Counted from the first letter of the stretch, positions 16,001-23,130 are shown. The stretch: DNA of 64,000 nt from Streptomyces echinatus (GCF_014203595.1 NZ_JACHJK010000007.1:451527-515526), one strand, 5' to 3'. Numbers and translations: made by a program. The notes: generated by a model not told the origin, from the sequence alone.

Positions 16001-18012
16001 GCGTCGCTCTCGGCGGAAGGGCCACGGCGCCGGCCGGTACCGCCGGACGCGCTCTCCGCGTCCTCGGCCGGGCCCGCCGTGATCTCCCCGACGGGCCCGG
16101 CGGGTCCGGCTGATCCGGCGGGACCGTCGGCACGTCGCCGCCGTCGGCCGGTCGGCGTGGGCGCCTCCGCCTCGACGGCGTCACCCGCGCCGGCCACGTC
16201 ACTCTCCAGGAAGGCGTCCGTGGAGGCCCGCCGGGCCCGCCGCCGGCCGCCTCCGGCGCCCTGCCCGGCCGCCCCGGAGTCGTCCCCGAAGGCCCCGCCG
16301 GCGTCCGGGAACTGCGCAGCCGCGGCGTCCGGGACCTGCGCGGCGACCGCGCCCGCCCCGCCGCCCAGCGGAACTTCGAGCACGTAGGCGCTGCCGCTCA
16401 TGCCCGGCACCTCGTGCGTCTGCAGCACGCCCCCGTGGGCGCGCACGATGCCGCGCACGATCGGCTCGTGCACCGGGTCTCCCCCGGCGTACGGCCCGCG
16501 TACCTCGATCCGCGCGACCTCGCCGCGCTGGGCGGCGGCGACCACGACGGTGTTGTCCAGATAACCGCCCGCCGACACGGGCGTGTTGCCGGTGGCGTCG
16601 ACCCCGGCGACGTCCGCCACGAGATGCGCGAGCGCGACGGCGAGCCGCTGCGGGTCGACCTCGGCCTCGATGGGCGGCGCGTGCACGGCGAACTGCACCC
16701 GGCCCGGACCGATCAGCTCGACGGCCCCGTCCACACCGGCGGCGACAACGGCGTCCAGCATCACCTTGGTACGGGCGATCTCCTCGCCGTCCGCGTCCAG
16801 CCGCTGATAGGCGAGGACGTTGTCGATGAGGGTGGTGATCCGCGAGTAGCCGGCCGACAGGTGGTGCAGGACCTGGTTCGCCTCGGGCCACAGCTGCCCG
16901 GCGTCGTCCGCCGCCAGCGCGGCCAGCTCGCGCCGCAGCTCGTCCAGCGGCCCGCGCAGCGACTGCGCGAGCAGGGTCAGCAGCTGTTCGTGGCGCCCGG
17001 CGAGGGCCTCGTACCGGTCCTTCTCCCGCTCGGCGAGCGCGGCGTACCGCTCCTCGCCGGAGGCCAGCTCCTCGGTGTGCTTCTCCAGGAGTTCCTCGGT
17101 CTCGGCGACCTGCTGCTGGCGCAGCGCGGTCAGGTCGGAGGCGTGCTCCTCGGAGAGCCGTTCCAGCTCCTCGGCGTGCGCCTTTTCCAGCGCCTCCTTC
17201 TCCTCCGCCAGGGCGTCGAACGGCCGCCGGTCGGTGAAGGTCATCACGGCGCCGACGAGCTGGTCCCCGTCCCGCACCGGCGCGGTGGTCAGATCGACCG
17301 AGACCTGCTCGTCGCCCTTGGACCACAGCACCTGCCCGCGCACCCGATGCTTGCGCCCGGAACGCAGGGTGTCGGCGAGCGGCGACTCCTCGTACGGGAA
17401 GGGCGAGCCGTCGGCGCGCGAGTGCAGCACCAGCGTGTGCAGCTCCTTGCCGCCCAGCTCACCCGCCCGGTACCCCAGTATCTGGGCGGCGGCCGGGTTG
17501 ACGAGCACGATCCGCCCGTCGGTGTCGGTGCCCACGACGCCTTCCGCCGCGGCCCGCAGGATCATCTCGGTCTGCCGCTGCGAGCGGGCCAGCTCGGCCT
17601 CGGTGTCGACGGTCCCGGACAGGTCCCGGACCACGATCATCAGCAGCTCGTCGCCGGTGTAGCCGTAACCGTCGTACGCCTGCTGCCCGTCCAGGTTCGC
17701 GCTGGTCACCTCGACCGGGAACTCGCTGCCGTCGGTTCGCCGGGCGACCATCCGGGTCGGCTTGGTCCGCCCGCGGGGATCCATGTGGTCGGGCCGCCGC
17801 ATGGAGCCGGGGATCAGCCGGGAGTCGAACTGCGGCAGCAGATCGAGCAGCCCGCGCCCGACGAGCGCGGTCCCCGGCGCCTCGAAGGCCTCCAGCGCGA
17901 TGGTGTTGGCGTTGACGACGGTTCCGTTGGCGTTGACCAGGACCAACGCGTCCGGCAGCGCGTCGAGTATGGCTGCGAGGCGAGCAGCGCCTCGGGATGG
18001 CCTGCTGCTCAC
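13069..18012 (-). CDS. Giant degenerate hybrid histidine-kinase-like protein (PAS-PAS-coiled coil-HATPase-IDR-REC-REC)
   Basis: The protein has 1647 residues. PAS domains lie at about 10-120 and 142-262, a Glu-rich coiled coil at 264-345, a DHp-like segment at 345-400 and a GHKL-like domain at about 430-550. A Pro/Ala/Gly-rich disordered stretch of some 840 residues follows, then two receiver-like domains (about 1400-1500 and 1510-1640). The phosphoacceptor motif reads AQSLRGPL, with Gln350 where His is expected, and the N box is not recognisable. The first receiver lacks the acidic pocket; the second keeps Asp in VVMDLMQ but has Glu-Glu-His for the acidic pair and Arg for the conserved Lys. 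It is probably a scaffold or sensor rather than an active kinase. The GTG start has GGAGGAA upstream. Confidence 0.88.
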   Translation of the reverse strand: MSSRPSRGAARLAAILDALPDALVLVNANGTVVNANTIALEAFEAPGTALVGRGLLDLLPQFDSRLIPGSMRRPDHMDPRGRTKPTRMVARRTDGSEFPVEVTSANLDGQQAYDGYGYTGDELLMIVVRDLSGTVDTEAELARSQRQTEMILRAAAEGVVGTDTDGRIVLVNPAAAQILGYRAGELGGKELHTLVLHSRADGSPFPYEESPLADTLRSGRKHRVRGQVLWSKGDEQVSVDLTTAPVRDGDQLVGAVMTFTDRRPFDALAEEKEALEKAHAEELERLSEEHASDLTALRQQQVAETEELLEKHTEELASGEERYAALAEREKDRYEALAGRHEQLLTLLAQSLRGPLDELRRELAALAADDAGQLWPEANQVLHHLSAGYSRITTLIDNVLAYQRLDADGEEIARTKVMLDAVVAAGVDGAVELIGPGRVQFAVHAPPIEAEVDPQRLAVALAHLVADVAGVDATGNTPVSAGGYLDNTVVVAAAQRGEVARIEVRGPYAGGDPVHEPIVRGIVRAHGGVLQTHEVPGMSGSAYVLEVPLGGGAGAVAAQVPDAAAAQFPDAGGAFGDDSGAAGQGAGGGRRRARRASTDAFLESDVAGAGDAVEAEAPTPTGRRRRRADGPAGSAGPAGPVGEITAGPAEDAESASGGTGRRRGPSAESDAGGVAAGAGEGVAEGAVVTAAEQGAGAAASGTGLGGTVPPQGVPAPTGRRARRDSGAPQAALPPALPAAGGEPVPGAPALPGAQALPAAGTPTVPAQGGAPVPAQGNAAVPAQDGTPVPAEGAQPTGRRRRALAAAAERAAAQEAGGARTVFALPPAEADRSPETAAPANGTVPGAGAGVPVAPGASAPVPPGAGAPLAPGAGPAVDGRPQLAAPQTAAPQTVAPQAGTGPLPGQVQAPGQVQVPGQVAPGQVQVPGQVQVPARTPLSVEGAPGDDGRHDAVPLDQADDHTPPQPHPTSAPTGRRRRAVAQPAEADPAVAPGTAAGQTPPQPNPVPAAPGQAPQRAAVPPVPGQQTPAQGTAGQGIPVQPGTGAPAAAPAAVPTAAGAPQPAAGGQAAVPAQGTTGRPAPAPAAPASAAPSQGTPVPAQGTPAQGTAAQPAPVPAQQSAAVPGQGTPAQPVPAQAPGSPAAAQPGTPPAGTPVAAPGALPLPAEAGTGQVPAQGTQSVPVPPGGGPVAGVPQQWPGAGDTAGAGAPAPEPAIPAAGTPVPGTPLPAGVPGVRPQRAAQPLPAEAAGGAPADPDSTQGRAISVRTLGQGVPFARQAAQVQQPTATPPPHAPGGSGRRRKLGTPPDPATRPEAKPDQAARPHPSAEPAPAQPSLAGQPSLPQPAPAGAPGPQPSLGGQPLPVPGTEGAGRSYAIGAPGPDAAEGPEPLDGPGGAVEVADTPRPQPLDDELPPEPLDNPRRLLVWPAPDVTTQQALSDRGYRPVIVHSREEVDAQIAAFPAALFVDPLTGPITRTALQSLRQAAVAAEVPVLVTAGLGQATREAAYGADPAVLLKALAPRDSEQHPPRVLLIEEHAEIALALTATLERRGMQVARAASDNDAVTLAGQFRPNLVVMDLMQVHRRRAGIVDWLRANGQLDRTPLVVYTAAVDQADLPRLASGETVLFLAERSTSTEVQSRIVDLLARIGTN
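15210..15310 (-). repeat. Coding tandem repeat (PGQVQV units)
   Basis: Five 15- to 18-base units encode PGQVQV/PGQVQA/PGQVA repeats inside the disordered region of the giant protein. They are in frame and would allow length variation between strains by slippage. Confidence 0.8.
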
Positions 18013-18243
18013 GAGACGCCTTCCTCCCTGTTACCGCACCTTGCCGACCGCTCGGGCCATCTTGCCAACCGGCCCGCGACGTGTCACGCGAGGGAGTCTA
18101 AGGGCACCGGTCGCACTCGCGGCGCCGGATGAGAGGGAGGTCCCACGAGGAAGTGACGGCGAACGCGTGACCGATGCCCCGGCTTCCCCATACCTTCGCG
18201 GGACCTTTACGGAACCGGTGCGTCCGCCACGGTTCCCCGTCCG

Positions 18244-18717
18244 TCACGCGGCCGGCCCCATCTTCGGCAGCAGCGGCACCATCCCGTCCCACCGCCCGGC
18301 CTGGCACCCGTCGGCCCGGTCGAACGAGGTGTCGACCGGGCGGCCGGCCCAGATGCCGGTGACATGGGCGGTGGCGGGGCCGCCGTAGAGCATGGTGCAG
18401 GTGGTGCCGGGAGGTACCGGTGCGAAGGGGTCCCGGCCCCAGCGCGTGTGCGTGTCGAGCACCCGGCAGGCCCCGGCGACGTCCGGGTGGTGCCCGGCGC
18501 CGGGGTGGCAGTACAGCTCGTACCTCCCGTCCCGCGCGGCGCCGGCGTTCCGGACCACGACGGTGAGGTGGTCGCCGCGGTCCTCGGGCCGGGCGGGCGG
18601 CGGTGCGGCGGTGGCCGAGGCGGCGGCCGGGACGGCGGTGAGCGGGACCAGGGAGGAGGCGGCGGCGAGGGACGCCACGAGGAGGCGGCGCCCGGTGGCC
18701 GGCAGGACGAAGACCAT
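18244..18717 (-). CDS. Streptomyces subtilisin inhibitor (SSI) family protein
   Basis: The 157-residue precursor has a signal peptide (about 1-38) and one SSI domain. All four family cysteines are present (LYCHPG, GACRVLD, TTCTML, DGCQAG). The reactive loop reads CTMLYGG, so P1 is Met and P1' is Leu, close to the Met-Val of classical SSI and suited to subtilisin-like proteases rather than trypsin. It is secreted and should block extracellular serine proteases. It lies alone between the giant kinase-like gene and a tRNA gene. Confidence 0.9.
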   Translation of the reverse strand: MVFVLPATGRRLLVASLAAASSLVPLTAVPAAASATAAPPPARPEDRGDHLTVVVRNAGAARDGRYELYCHPGAGHHPDVAGACRVLDTHTRWGRDPFAPVPPGTTCTMLYGGPATAHVTGIWAGRPVDTSFDRADGCQAGRWDGMVPLLPKMGPAA

Positions 18718-18884
18718 GCCCTGTCCAACGCCGGACCCGCGAAGACGTTGCGGCGCACCGCCGGGCGAAGCCCTTTGCCCTGTGACCGGTGCGCCTAGTA
18801 CCGTGGGGGGCGATTGGTGACGCGGTGCTTGCCTGTGTCATCATCTGCACGCACCGATCGCGCGCTCGCGTGAGCGGTTGTGCT

Positions 18885-18975
18885 GGAGGCGTCGCCTAGT
18901 CCGGTCTATGGCGCCGCACTGCTAATGCGGTTTGGGCCTTAAAGCCCATCGAGGGTTCAAATCCCTCCGCCTCCG
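18885..18975 (+). tRNA. tRNA-Ser (anticodon GCU)
   Basis: Acceptor strands GGAGGCG and CGCCTCC pair. The anticodon stem CCGCA/TGCGG encloses CTGCTAA with GCT. The variable arm is long, and the T arm is GAGGG-TTCAAAT-CCCTC. Confidence 0.97.
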
Positions 18976-18983
18976 CACCGATC

Positions 18984-19016
18984 CCGAAGCCCCGGTCCCC
19001 AGGACCGGGGCTTCGG
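18984..19016 (+). terminator. Terminator after tRNA-Ser(GCU)
   Basis: CCGAAGCCCCGGTCC and GGACCGGGGCTTCGG form a perfect 15-bp stem with a CCA loop, eight bases after the tRNA. Confidence 0.85.
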
Positions 19017-19214
19017 CGTTCCCCGAGACCGGAGGCTCCGGTGTTCCCCGGATGCCCGCGCGGATCATCGCCGCGTCCCCCGTTCGCGACGTTTTCGCAG
19101 GTCACAAGGGGTGGGCGGATCGGATTTCACATGACGGCGGCAGTCATGTAATGTTCTTCCTGTCGCCGCGAGCGGGCCGAAAGGACCGGGAGCGGGGGCA
19201 AAACAAAAGAACAA

Positions 19215-19287
19215 GCACTCGTAGCTTAACGGATAGAGCATCTGACTACGGATCAGAAGGTTGCAGGTTCGAATCCTGCCGAGTGCA
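19215..19287 (+). tRNA. tRNA-Arg (anticodon ACG), integration target
   Basis: Acceptor strands GCACTCG and CGAGTGC pair. The anticodon stem TCTGA/TCAGA encloses CTACGGA with ACG, and the T arm is GCAGG-TTCGAAT-CCTGC. Its 3' part from the anticodon loop onward (19246-19290) is repeated exactly at 23036-23080, so an element has integrated here and the present 3' end is element-derived. Confidence 0.97.
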
Positions 19288-19290
19288 CAA
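19246..19290 (+). repeat. Left attachment site (45-bp direct repeat copy 1)
   Basis: Starts CTACGGATCAGAAGG in the anticodon loop of tRNA-Arg and ends CACAA just past the gene. Identical to 23036-23080. Confidence 0.93.
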
Positions 19291-19295
19291 CAGTT

Positions 19296-19329
19296 CAGAG
19301 GCCCTGTGGAGAGATCCACAGGGCCTCTG
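19296..19329 (+). terminator. Element-supplied terminator for tRNA-Arg
   Basis: CAGAGGCCCTGTGGA and its exact complement form a 15-bp stem with a GAGA loop, followed by GCTTTT, only nine bases after the tRNA. Confidence 0.9.
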
Positions 19330-19338
19330 GCTTTTCCC

Positions 19339-19360
19339 TTGACGGCAGTGTTTGACGGCA
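19339..19360. promoter_or_regulatory. Putative integrase arm sites, left end
   Basis: TTGACGGCA occurs at 19339-19347 and 19352-19360, 13 bases apart. The same core recurs near the right end at 22930-22958, as expected for arm-type binding sites of a tyrosine integrase. Confidence 0.55.
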
Positions 19361-19381
19361 ACCGCCGGGTTGGAGCGCCGC

Positions 19382-19576
19382 CTAGTCGTCGGACGCGAAG
19401 GGACGGACGACGGTGTCCGGGCCTGGACTCATCAGCGTCTCGTGCCCGTCCTCGAAACGGACCCGGTAGGGAGGTCCTCCATCCATCCCGAGCACCTCGA
19501 TGATCTCTGCGGTGCGATCGTGCTGTCCCACGATCCGACCGTGAACAAGAATCCTGTCGCCGACACTGGCCTGCAC
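19382..19576 (-). CDS. DUF1918-domain protein
   Basis: The 64-residue protein has the compact beta-barrel signature of DUF1918: VGDRILVHGRIVGQ near the start, then IIEVLG, PYRVRFEDGHETLMSPGPD and a short acidic tail. These small actinobacterial proteins have no established role. It starts at a GTG (19576) with AGAAGG upstream and lies between the left attachment site and the integrase remnant, so it was carried in by the element. Confidence 0.82.
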   Translation of the reverse strand: MQASVGDRILVHGRIVGQHDRTAEIIEVLGMDGGPPYRVRFEDGHETLMSPGPDTVVRPFASDD

Positions 19577-19681
19577 GCTGTCACCCTTCTGTCGAGCTGT
19601 CCTCGACTGCCCTTCCCCGCGAAGTGCTGGGTCGCAACGACGGGCGTCATCAGTTCGACCTAACCGGTGAGAGCGGGCCGA

Positions 19682-20250
19682 TCAAACGGCTACGAAGACG
19701 CCAGCCGCGCCGTCGTCATCGTCTGGCCTGTTGTCGTCACCCCTGAGCGCATCCCCGACGCGGTCGAAGGCGGACCGCTGGGAGTCGAGCCGTACGAAGG
19801 TGTAGATGTCCATGGTCACGCGGATGGAGCTGTGGCCCAGGACTTCCATGATCATTCGCGCATCGCCGCCCTGTTCGTGGAGCAGGGACGCGCGGGTGTG
19901 GCGCAGGGCATGGAAGCGGACCTTACGGACTCCGGCGCGAGCGCACAGCGCCTCGAAGGACCGGTTCAGGTTCCGCGGCTCGATGGGGGTCCCGTTCTTC
20001 GTGGTGAAGACGAGGCCCTGCCCCGTCCCCTTCCAGTTGGTACCGGCCGCCTTCCGGTCGGCTACCTGCTGCGCGCGCTGGGCACGGAGCGCCGTCACGC
20101 ATTCGGCCGGCAGAGCCACGCGGCGGGCCGAGCGCTGAGTCTTCGGCGCGACGATCAGCAGTTCGCCGCCGACCCGCTGAAGGGCCTGCCGGACGGTGAG
20201 AACGCCTTCGTGGAGGTCCACGTCCGACCAGCGCAGCGACGACGGATGTG
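19682..20250 (-). pseudogene. Tyrosine integrase, C-terminal remnant
   Basis: The reading frame encodes about 190 residues of a phage-type tyrosine recombinase catalytic domain. Similarity begins at SSLRWSDVDLHEGVLTV and runs through PKTQRSARRVALP to FHALRHTRASLLHEQGG, EVLGHSSIRV and the nucleophile region DIYTFV. The HxxR, His and Tyr residues are intact. The N-terminal arm- and core-binding domains are gone, and the first catalytic Arg box (usually GLRRGE just before LRWSDVD) is not recognisable. The frame continues to 20638 only as sequence antisense to another gene remnant, so I treat it as a broken gene cut near 20250. Confidence 0.82.
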
Positions 20251-20257
20251 CGGCCCG

Positions 20258-20599
20258 TATCGCGCGATCGGCGACCCGGACAGCACGAATGTCCAACAGC
20301 GCGGCGCGGAGGAGAGGTTCGGCCACGGGATCGAGTCCCGTGGCCGACTCGCCCTCATGCACTACCGCCCGCTTGCCGGGGTACCTGGCATCGAGGTTCG
20401 AACCCATGCCACCACGCTCTACAACTCGATCTATCGTGCGGATGACCAGGCACTGGTCAATGCCCATGTCTGGGGCGTGAACGCCTACGGTGCTCCCGTG
20501 CGGCATCTCCGGCGCAGCGGGAAGGGCGGCATGTTCGACACCTACACCAGCAGCTTCGACGCGGTGTGGGAAACCGCGACACCGGTAGGAGAAGGCTGA
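20258..20599 (+). pseudogene. XRE/DUF5919-type regulator, C-terminal remnant
   Basis: The plus-strand frame from about 20258 encodes a C-terminal domain common in Streptomyces regulators that precede Nudix genes. It reads AIGDPDSTNVQQRG, EERFGHGIES, YRPLAGVPGIEVRTHATTLY and VNAHVWGVNAYGAPV, with the phospholipase-D-like layout. The helix-turn-helix half is missing, because the sequence joins directly to the integrase remnant on the other strand. The normal order regulator-then-Nudix is kept. Confidence 0.75.
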
Positions 20600-20601
20600 C
20601 C

Positions 20602-21027
20602 ATGGCACGGACCGAGTACTACGACGACCCAGCGGCACCAGAGCCGAACAGCATGGTGGTCGCCGCGTCCGCCGTGGTCACCGACGACGAAGGGCGCGTA
20701 CTCCTTCAGCGCCGCCGGGATAACGATCTGTGGGCGCTGCCAGGCGGCGGCATGGAAATGACCGACTCACTCCCAGGAACGGCCGTCCGCGAGGTGAAGG
20801 AAGAAACCGGACTGGACGTAGAGATCACCGGGCTCGTGGGAACGTATACAGACCCTCGCCACGTCATCGCCTACTCGGACGGTGAGGTGCGCAGGCAGTT
20901 CAACGTCTGCTTCACCGCCCGCGTGGTGTGCGGCGTAGCGGCTTCGGGCTGGAGGTTTGGGACCGAGGCAAGGCGACGGGCGCCGCCCCACGGTGAGGAC
21001 GGCGCCCATACGAGGGGAAAGCTTTGA
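20602..21027 (+). pseudogene. Nudix hydrolase, 3'-truncated
   Basis: The first 109 residues match a Nudix hydrolase. AASAVVTDDEGRVLLQRR is followed by the Nudix box GGMEMTDSLPGTAVREVKEE, in which the first conserved Glu of the box is Asp. After FTARVV (about base 20928) the sequence changes to Arg/Gly-rich residues unlike the family, so the last part of the domain is lost. The start at 20602 has AGGAGAAGG upstream and lies three bases after the regulator remnant. Activity is doubtful. Confidence 0.75.
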
Positions 21028-21233
21028 GGTGTGACCTCATCCTTATCAGGTCGATCACTGGCCGGTGACGACTCCGGCCAACACGCGATAGGCCTCCCCT
21101 GTTCGTTCGCTGAGGTTCGCCGGTGACCGCTGCTGTCCGCTCCTGTTGGTGTCAGCCGCTGGTGTCAGCTATCGCGTGGGGCCTTGACAAGCCAACCGCG
21201 TGCGGCAGCGACGCCGCGCTCCGTGAGGAGTAG
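21028..21233. other. Non-coding stretch in the element
   Basis: No gene is supported. GGTGTCAGC is directly repeated near 21147-21170. Confidence 0.5.
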
Positions 21234-21707
21234 TCACCGGCCTGGCTGGCGGTGGGTGATTTCCTGAAGCAGCCAACCATTGCCGTCAGGATCGCTGAAG
21301 GTGGCGTAGGAGGCATAAGAGGTTCGGTCTGGGTGAGGGCCGGCGAGCCGCTCCTGGCCGTCACCGTCGTGGACGGCATCTCCGCCTTCGTGGCCGTGGT
21401 GGAGAAGCCCTCCGGCGTCGTGAAAAATTTCGCTCACTTTGATGCCGCGGCCGACGAGTTCCGAGCGTGCCTGCTCGACGTCCGGGACGATGAGGTATAG
21501 GCCCTGGACTGAGCCTGGCGCGGCGGAGATCATGCCCTTGCCGAAGATAATGGAGCACGCTGACCCGGGTGGTGTGAAGTGCACCAGTCGGTAGTCGTCG
21601 CTGAACGTGTTGTCGACATCCAAGCGGAATCCCAGCGTCTCGTAAAAGCTCTTGGCCCTGTCGACGTCAGAAACCGGTAGCACTATTACTTCGAGCTTCA
21701 GATCCAT
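21234..21707 (-). CDS. VOC/glyoxalase-family protein
   Basis: The 157-residue protein is a vicinal-oxygen-chelate fold with two beta-alpha-beta-beta-beta halves. The first half is LEVIVLPVSDVDRAKSFYET to VHFTPPGSACSIIFG; the second begins GLYLIVPDVEQARSELVGRG and ends ATFSDPDGNGWLLQEI, with the metal-ligand Glu. A His/Gly-rich loop (FHDAGGLLHHGHEGG) in the middle is longer and more irregular than in relatives but keeps the frame. Substrate is unknown; such proteins include resistance and dioxygenase enzymes. It appears to be intact cargo of the element. Confidence 0.83.
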   Translation of the reverse strand: MDLKLEVIVLPVSDVDRAKSFYETLGFRLDVDNTFSDDYRLVHFTPPGSACSIIFGKGMISAAPGSVQGLYLIVPDVEQARSELVGRGIKVSEIFHDAGGLLHHGHEGGDAVHDGDGQERLAGPHPDRTSYASYATFSDPDGNGWLLQEITHRQPGR

Positions 21708-22145
21708 CGTCTTTACCTCTAGATCGGATTCCGAGAGAATGCGATATCAATTGAGTAGGTGCGCCCTGAGGTCCAATTCCGGGCAGAGGTAGATCTGGGA
21801 AGTCGAAGTCGACTGACGTGCCCCCTGCCAGTGTCCCGCGCGCGTAACTGTTGCGCATCCGCGGAGACGACTTCGTCCCGTGTACAGGCCGACTTGAACG
21901 CGTGACCAGGATCGTTGCTGTCCCACCGGCCAGCAAGTCCCAGTGAACCGCGCTTACAGTGCTGTTGTCCCGGGCGCCCTGTCGCTGTGTTGAAAAAAGT
22001 TGAAAGTGGCTCGATGCCGGACCGTGTGCAGCCTGATGGAAATCAATCTGCTGCTCCCGACGGATATGTCCCCAGTGCGCCTCGAAGGGGTTGAGTCTAT
22101 TATCGTGTACGTAAAGACTTCAGGGCGCAAGAAGGGCAAGGCGTC
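21708..22145. other. AT-richer intergenic DNA in the element
   Basis: No coding frame is convincing. The region holds the promoters for the VOC gene (leftward) and DUF2180 gene (rightward), including an AT-rich patch near 22093-22123. Confidence 0.5.
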
Positions 22146-22379
22146 ATGCACTGCTTTGACTGCTTGCTGGAGAGTCAACCCGGGCTCGTCGTACCCAGCC
22201 CGGCTGTTGCTGCCGGTGTATGTGCTCGCTGCGGAGCCGGTATCTGTGGCAGGCATGCGCATGTCACAAAGCCTCCGATTTCCACATCATCTGGTGGCTC
22301 CGAACCAGCACCCGAAGCCAGGCGACTAACTTGCAGTACCTGCTACGAGGCCGAGAGTGCCAGCGCTGGTCAAGTGTGA
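22146..22379 (+). CDS. DUF2180-family small zinc-finger protein
   Basis: The 77-residue protein begins MHCFDC and continues VCARCGAGICGRHAHV, then LTCSTCYEAE, the Cys/His pattern of DUF2180 proteins. The spacing suggests two zinc-binding knuckles, one C-x2-C-x4-C-x2-H type. These proteins occur only in actinobacteria and have no known function. An insertion relative to the usual form (LESQPGLVVPS) precedes the second Cys pair. A minus-strand frame over the same DNA has no family features and is rejected. Confidence 0.78.
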   Translation: MHCFDCLLESQPGLVVPSPAVAAGVCARCGAGICGRHAHVTKPPISTSSGGSEPAPEARRLTCSTCYEAESASAGQV

Positions 22380-22472
22380 ACACGCACCGCAGTTTGGCCT
22401 GCGTCGCTGACGCTCTGCGCGCTAACTTGTTCATGCTGACAAAGCCGACACCCGCGCCTAAAACCGCCCCCA

Positions 22473-22624
22473 GCTCCCATCCCGTACGCCGTCGACCCAC
22501 ACACCGTGGAGCGGGCGGGGTTCAGGGGCGTCAAGGTGGAGCGCGCCACTGTACGAACGACCTTGACGCCCCTGGGCCGCGTCTGCTCGGCTCTGCCTGG
22601 GTCGATGGTGTGCGGGATGGGAGC
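22473..22624. repeat. Long nested inverted repeat (152 bp)
   Basis: The outer arms 22473-22499 and 22598-22624 (27 nt) pair throughout: the three differences from perfect complementarity all give G-U pairs in RNA. An inner 14-bp perfect stem pairs 22524-22537 with 22560-22573 around a 22-base loop. The layout fits a structured RNA or a small palindromic mobile element; no protein is encoded. Confidence 0.8.
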
Positions 22625-22929
22625 CCCCGCATCCGCCACGACGGGCCCGCGGTCGGCGACGGCGCCCCCTCCATCCCGGTGCCGGCCGATCCCCCGCCGG
22701 AGGCACTGTTCTGACCGTCGCGTACGCGGTGATCGACTCATGGCGACCGGCCCTATCCACCAGTGGGCGCGCGTCGGCGCAGCGCGGGCGGAGCGGGCCG
22801 GAGGCAGGAGCGTCGCCCGCAGCGGAGCGGAGCGCAGCCGGGGCTTGAACCTGTAGAGCAAGTTGTAACTCTCAGCCTGGCTGAACCTGAAGTCCTGCGT
22901 AGGGTGCGAGTCGGTGCCACCGGTCATCC

Positions 22930-22958
22930 TGACGGCAATCCTGACGGCAACGACGGCA
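22930..22958. promoter_or_regulatory. Putative integrase arm sites, right end
   Basis: TGACGGCA at 22930-22937 and 22942-22949, with GACGGCA at 22952-22958, mirrors the repeats inside the left end. Confidence 0.5.
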
Positions 22959-23035
22959 CACAGAGGCAGTTGATCACGGCCATCAGCGATCAACTGAGAA
23001 GAAGGTGGAACCCCGGCCCAACCGCCTGCCCGATC

Positions 23036-23080
23036 CTACGGATCAGAAGGTTGCAGGTTCGAATCCTGCCGAGTGCACAA
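23036..23080 (+). repeat. Right attachment site (45-bp direct repeat copy 2)
   Basis: Exact copy of 19246-19290, the 3' part of tRNA-Arg(ACG), without the 5' half of a tRNA. Confidence 0.93.
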
Positions 23081-23097
23081 AGAAACACCAGGTCAAG

Positions 23098-23130
23098 GCC
23101 CTGATTCTCCCAAGTGGAGGTCAGGGCTTT
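23098..23130 (+). terminator. Former terminator of tRNA-Arg
   Basis: GCCCTGA and TCAGGGC enclose a weaker inner CTCC/GGAG stem and are followed by TTTT. Its place after the right attachment site suggests it ended the tRNA before integration. Confidence 0.75.

Larger units (their letters stand above)
22380..23035. other. Non-coding right part of the element
   Basis: No gene is supported. It contains the long inverted repeat at 22473-22624, a GC-rich block to about 22850, and three TGACGGCA-like arm repeats close to the right attachment site. Confidence 0.55.
19246..23080. mobile_element. Decayed 3.8-kb integrative element in tRNA-Arg
   Basis: A 45-bp perfect direct repeat marks both ends, the left one being the 3' half of tRNA-Arg(ACG). 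Inside are a DUF1918 gene, an integrase lacking its N-terminal half, the 3' end of an XRE/DUF5919-type regulator, a truncated Nudix gene, a VOC gene and a DUF2180 gene. TGACGGCA repeats flank both ends internally as likely integrase arm sites. GC content is lower than in the flanking DNA in several patches. No replication or transfer genes remain, so it should be immobile unless helped in trans. Confidence 0.88.

Noticed and set aside
20258..20638. Full-length integrase extending to 20638
   Set aside because: Upstream of about 20250 the frame is antisense to a recognisable regulator fragment and the Nudix start, with no integrase similarity.
21954..22262. Minus-strand frame of 102 codons overlapping the DUF2180 gene
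   Set aside because: The plus strand gives a recognisable Cys/His zinc-binding family; the minus frame has none.
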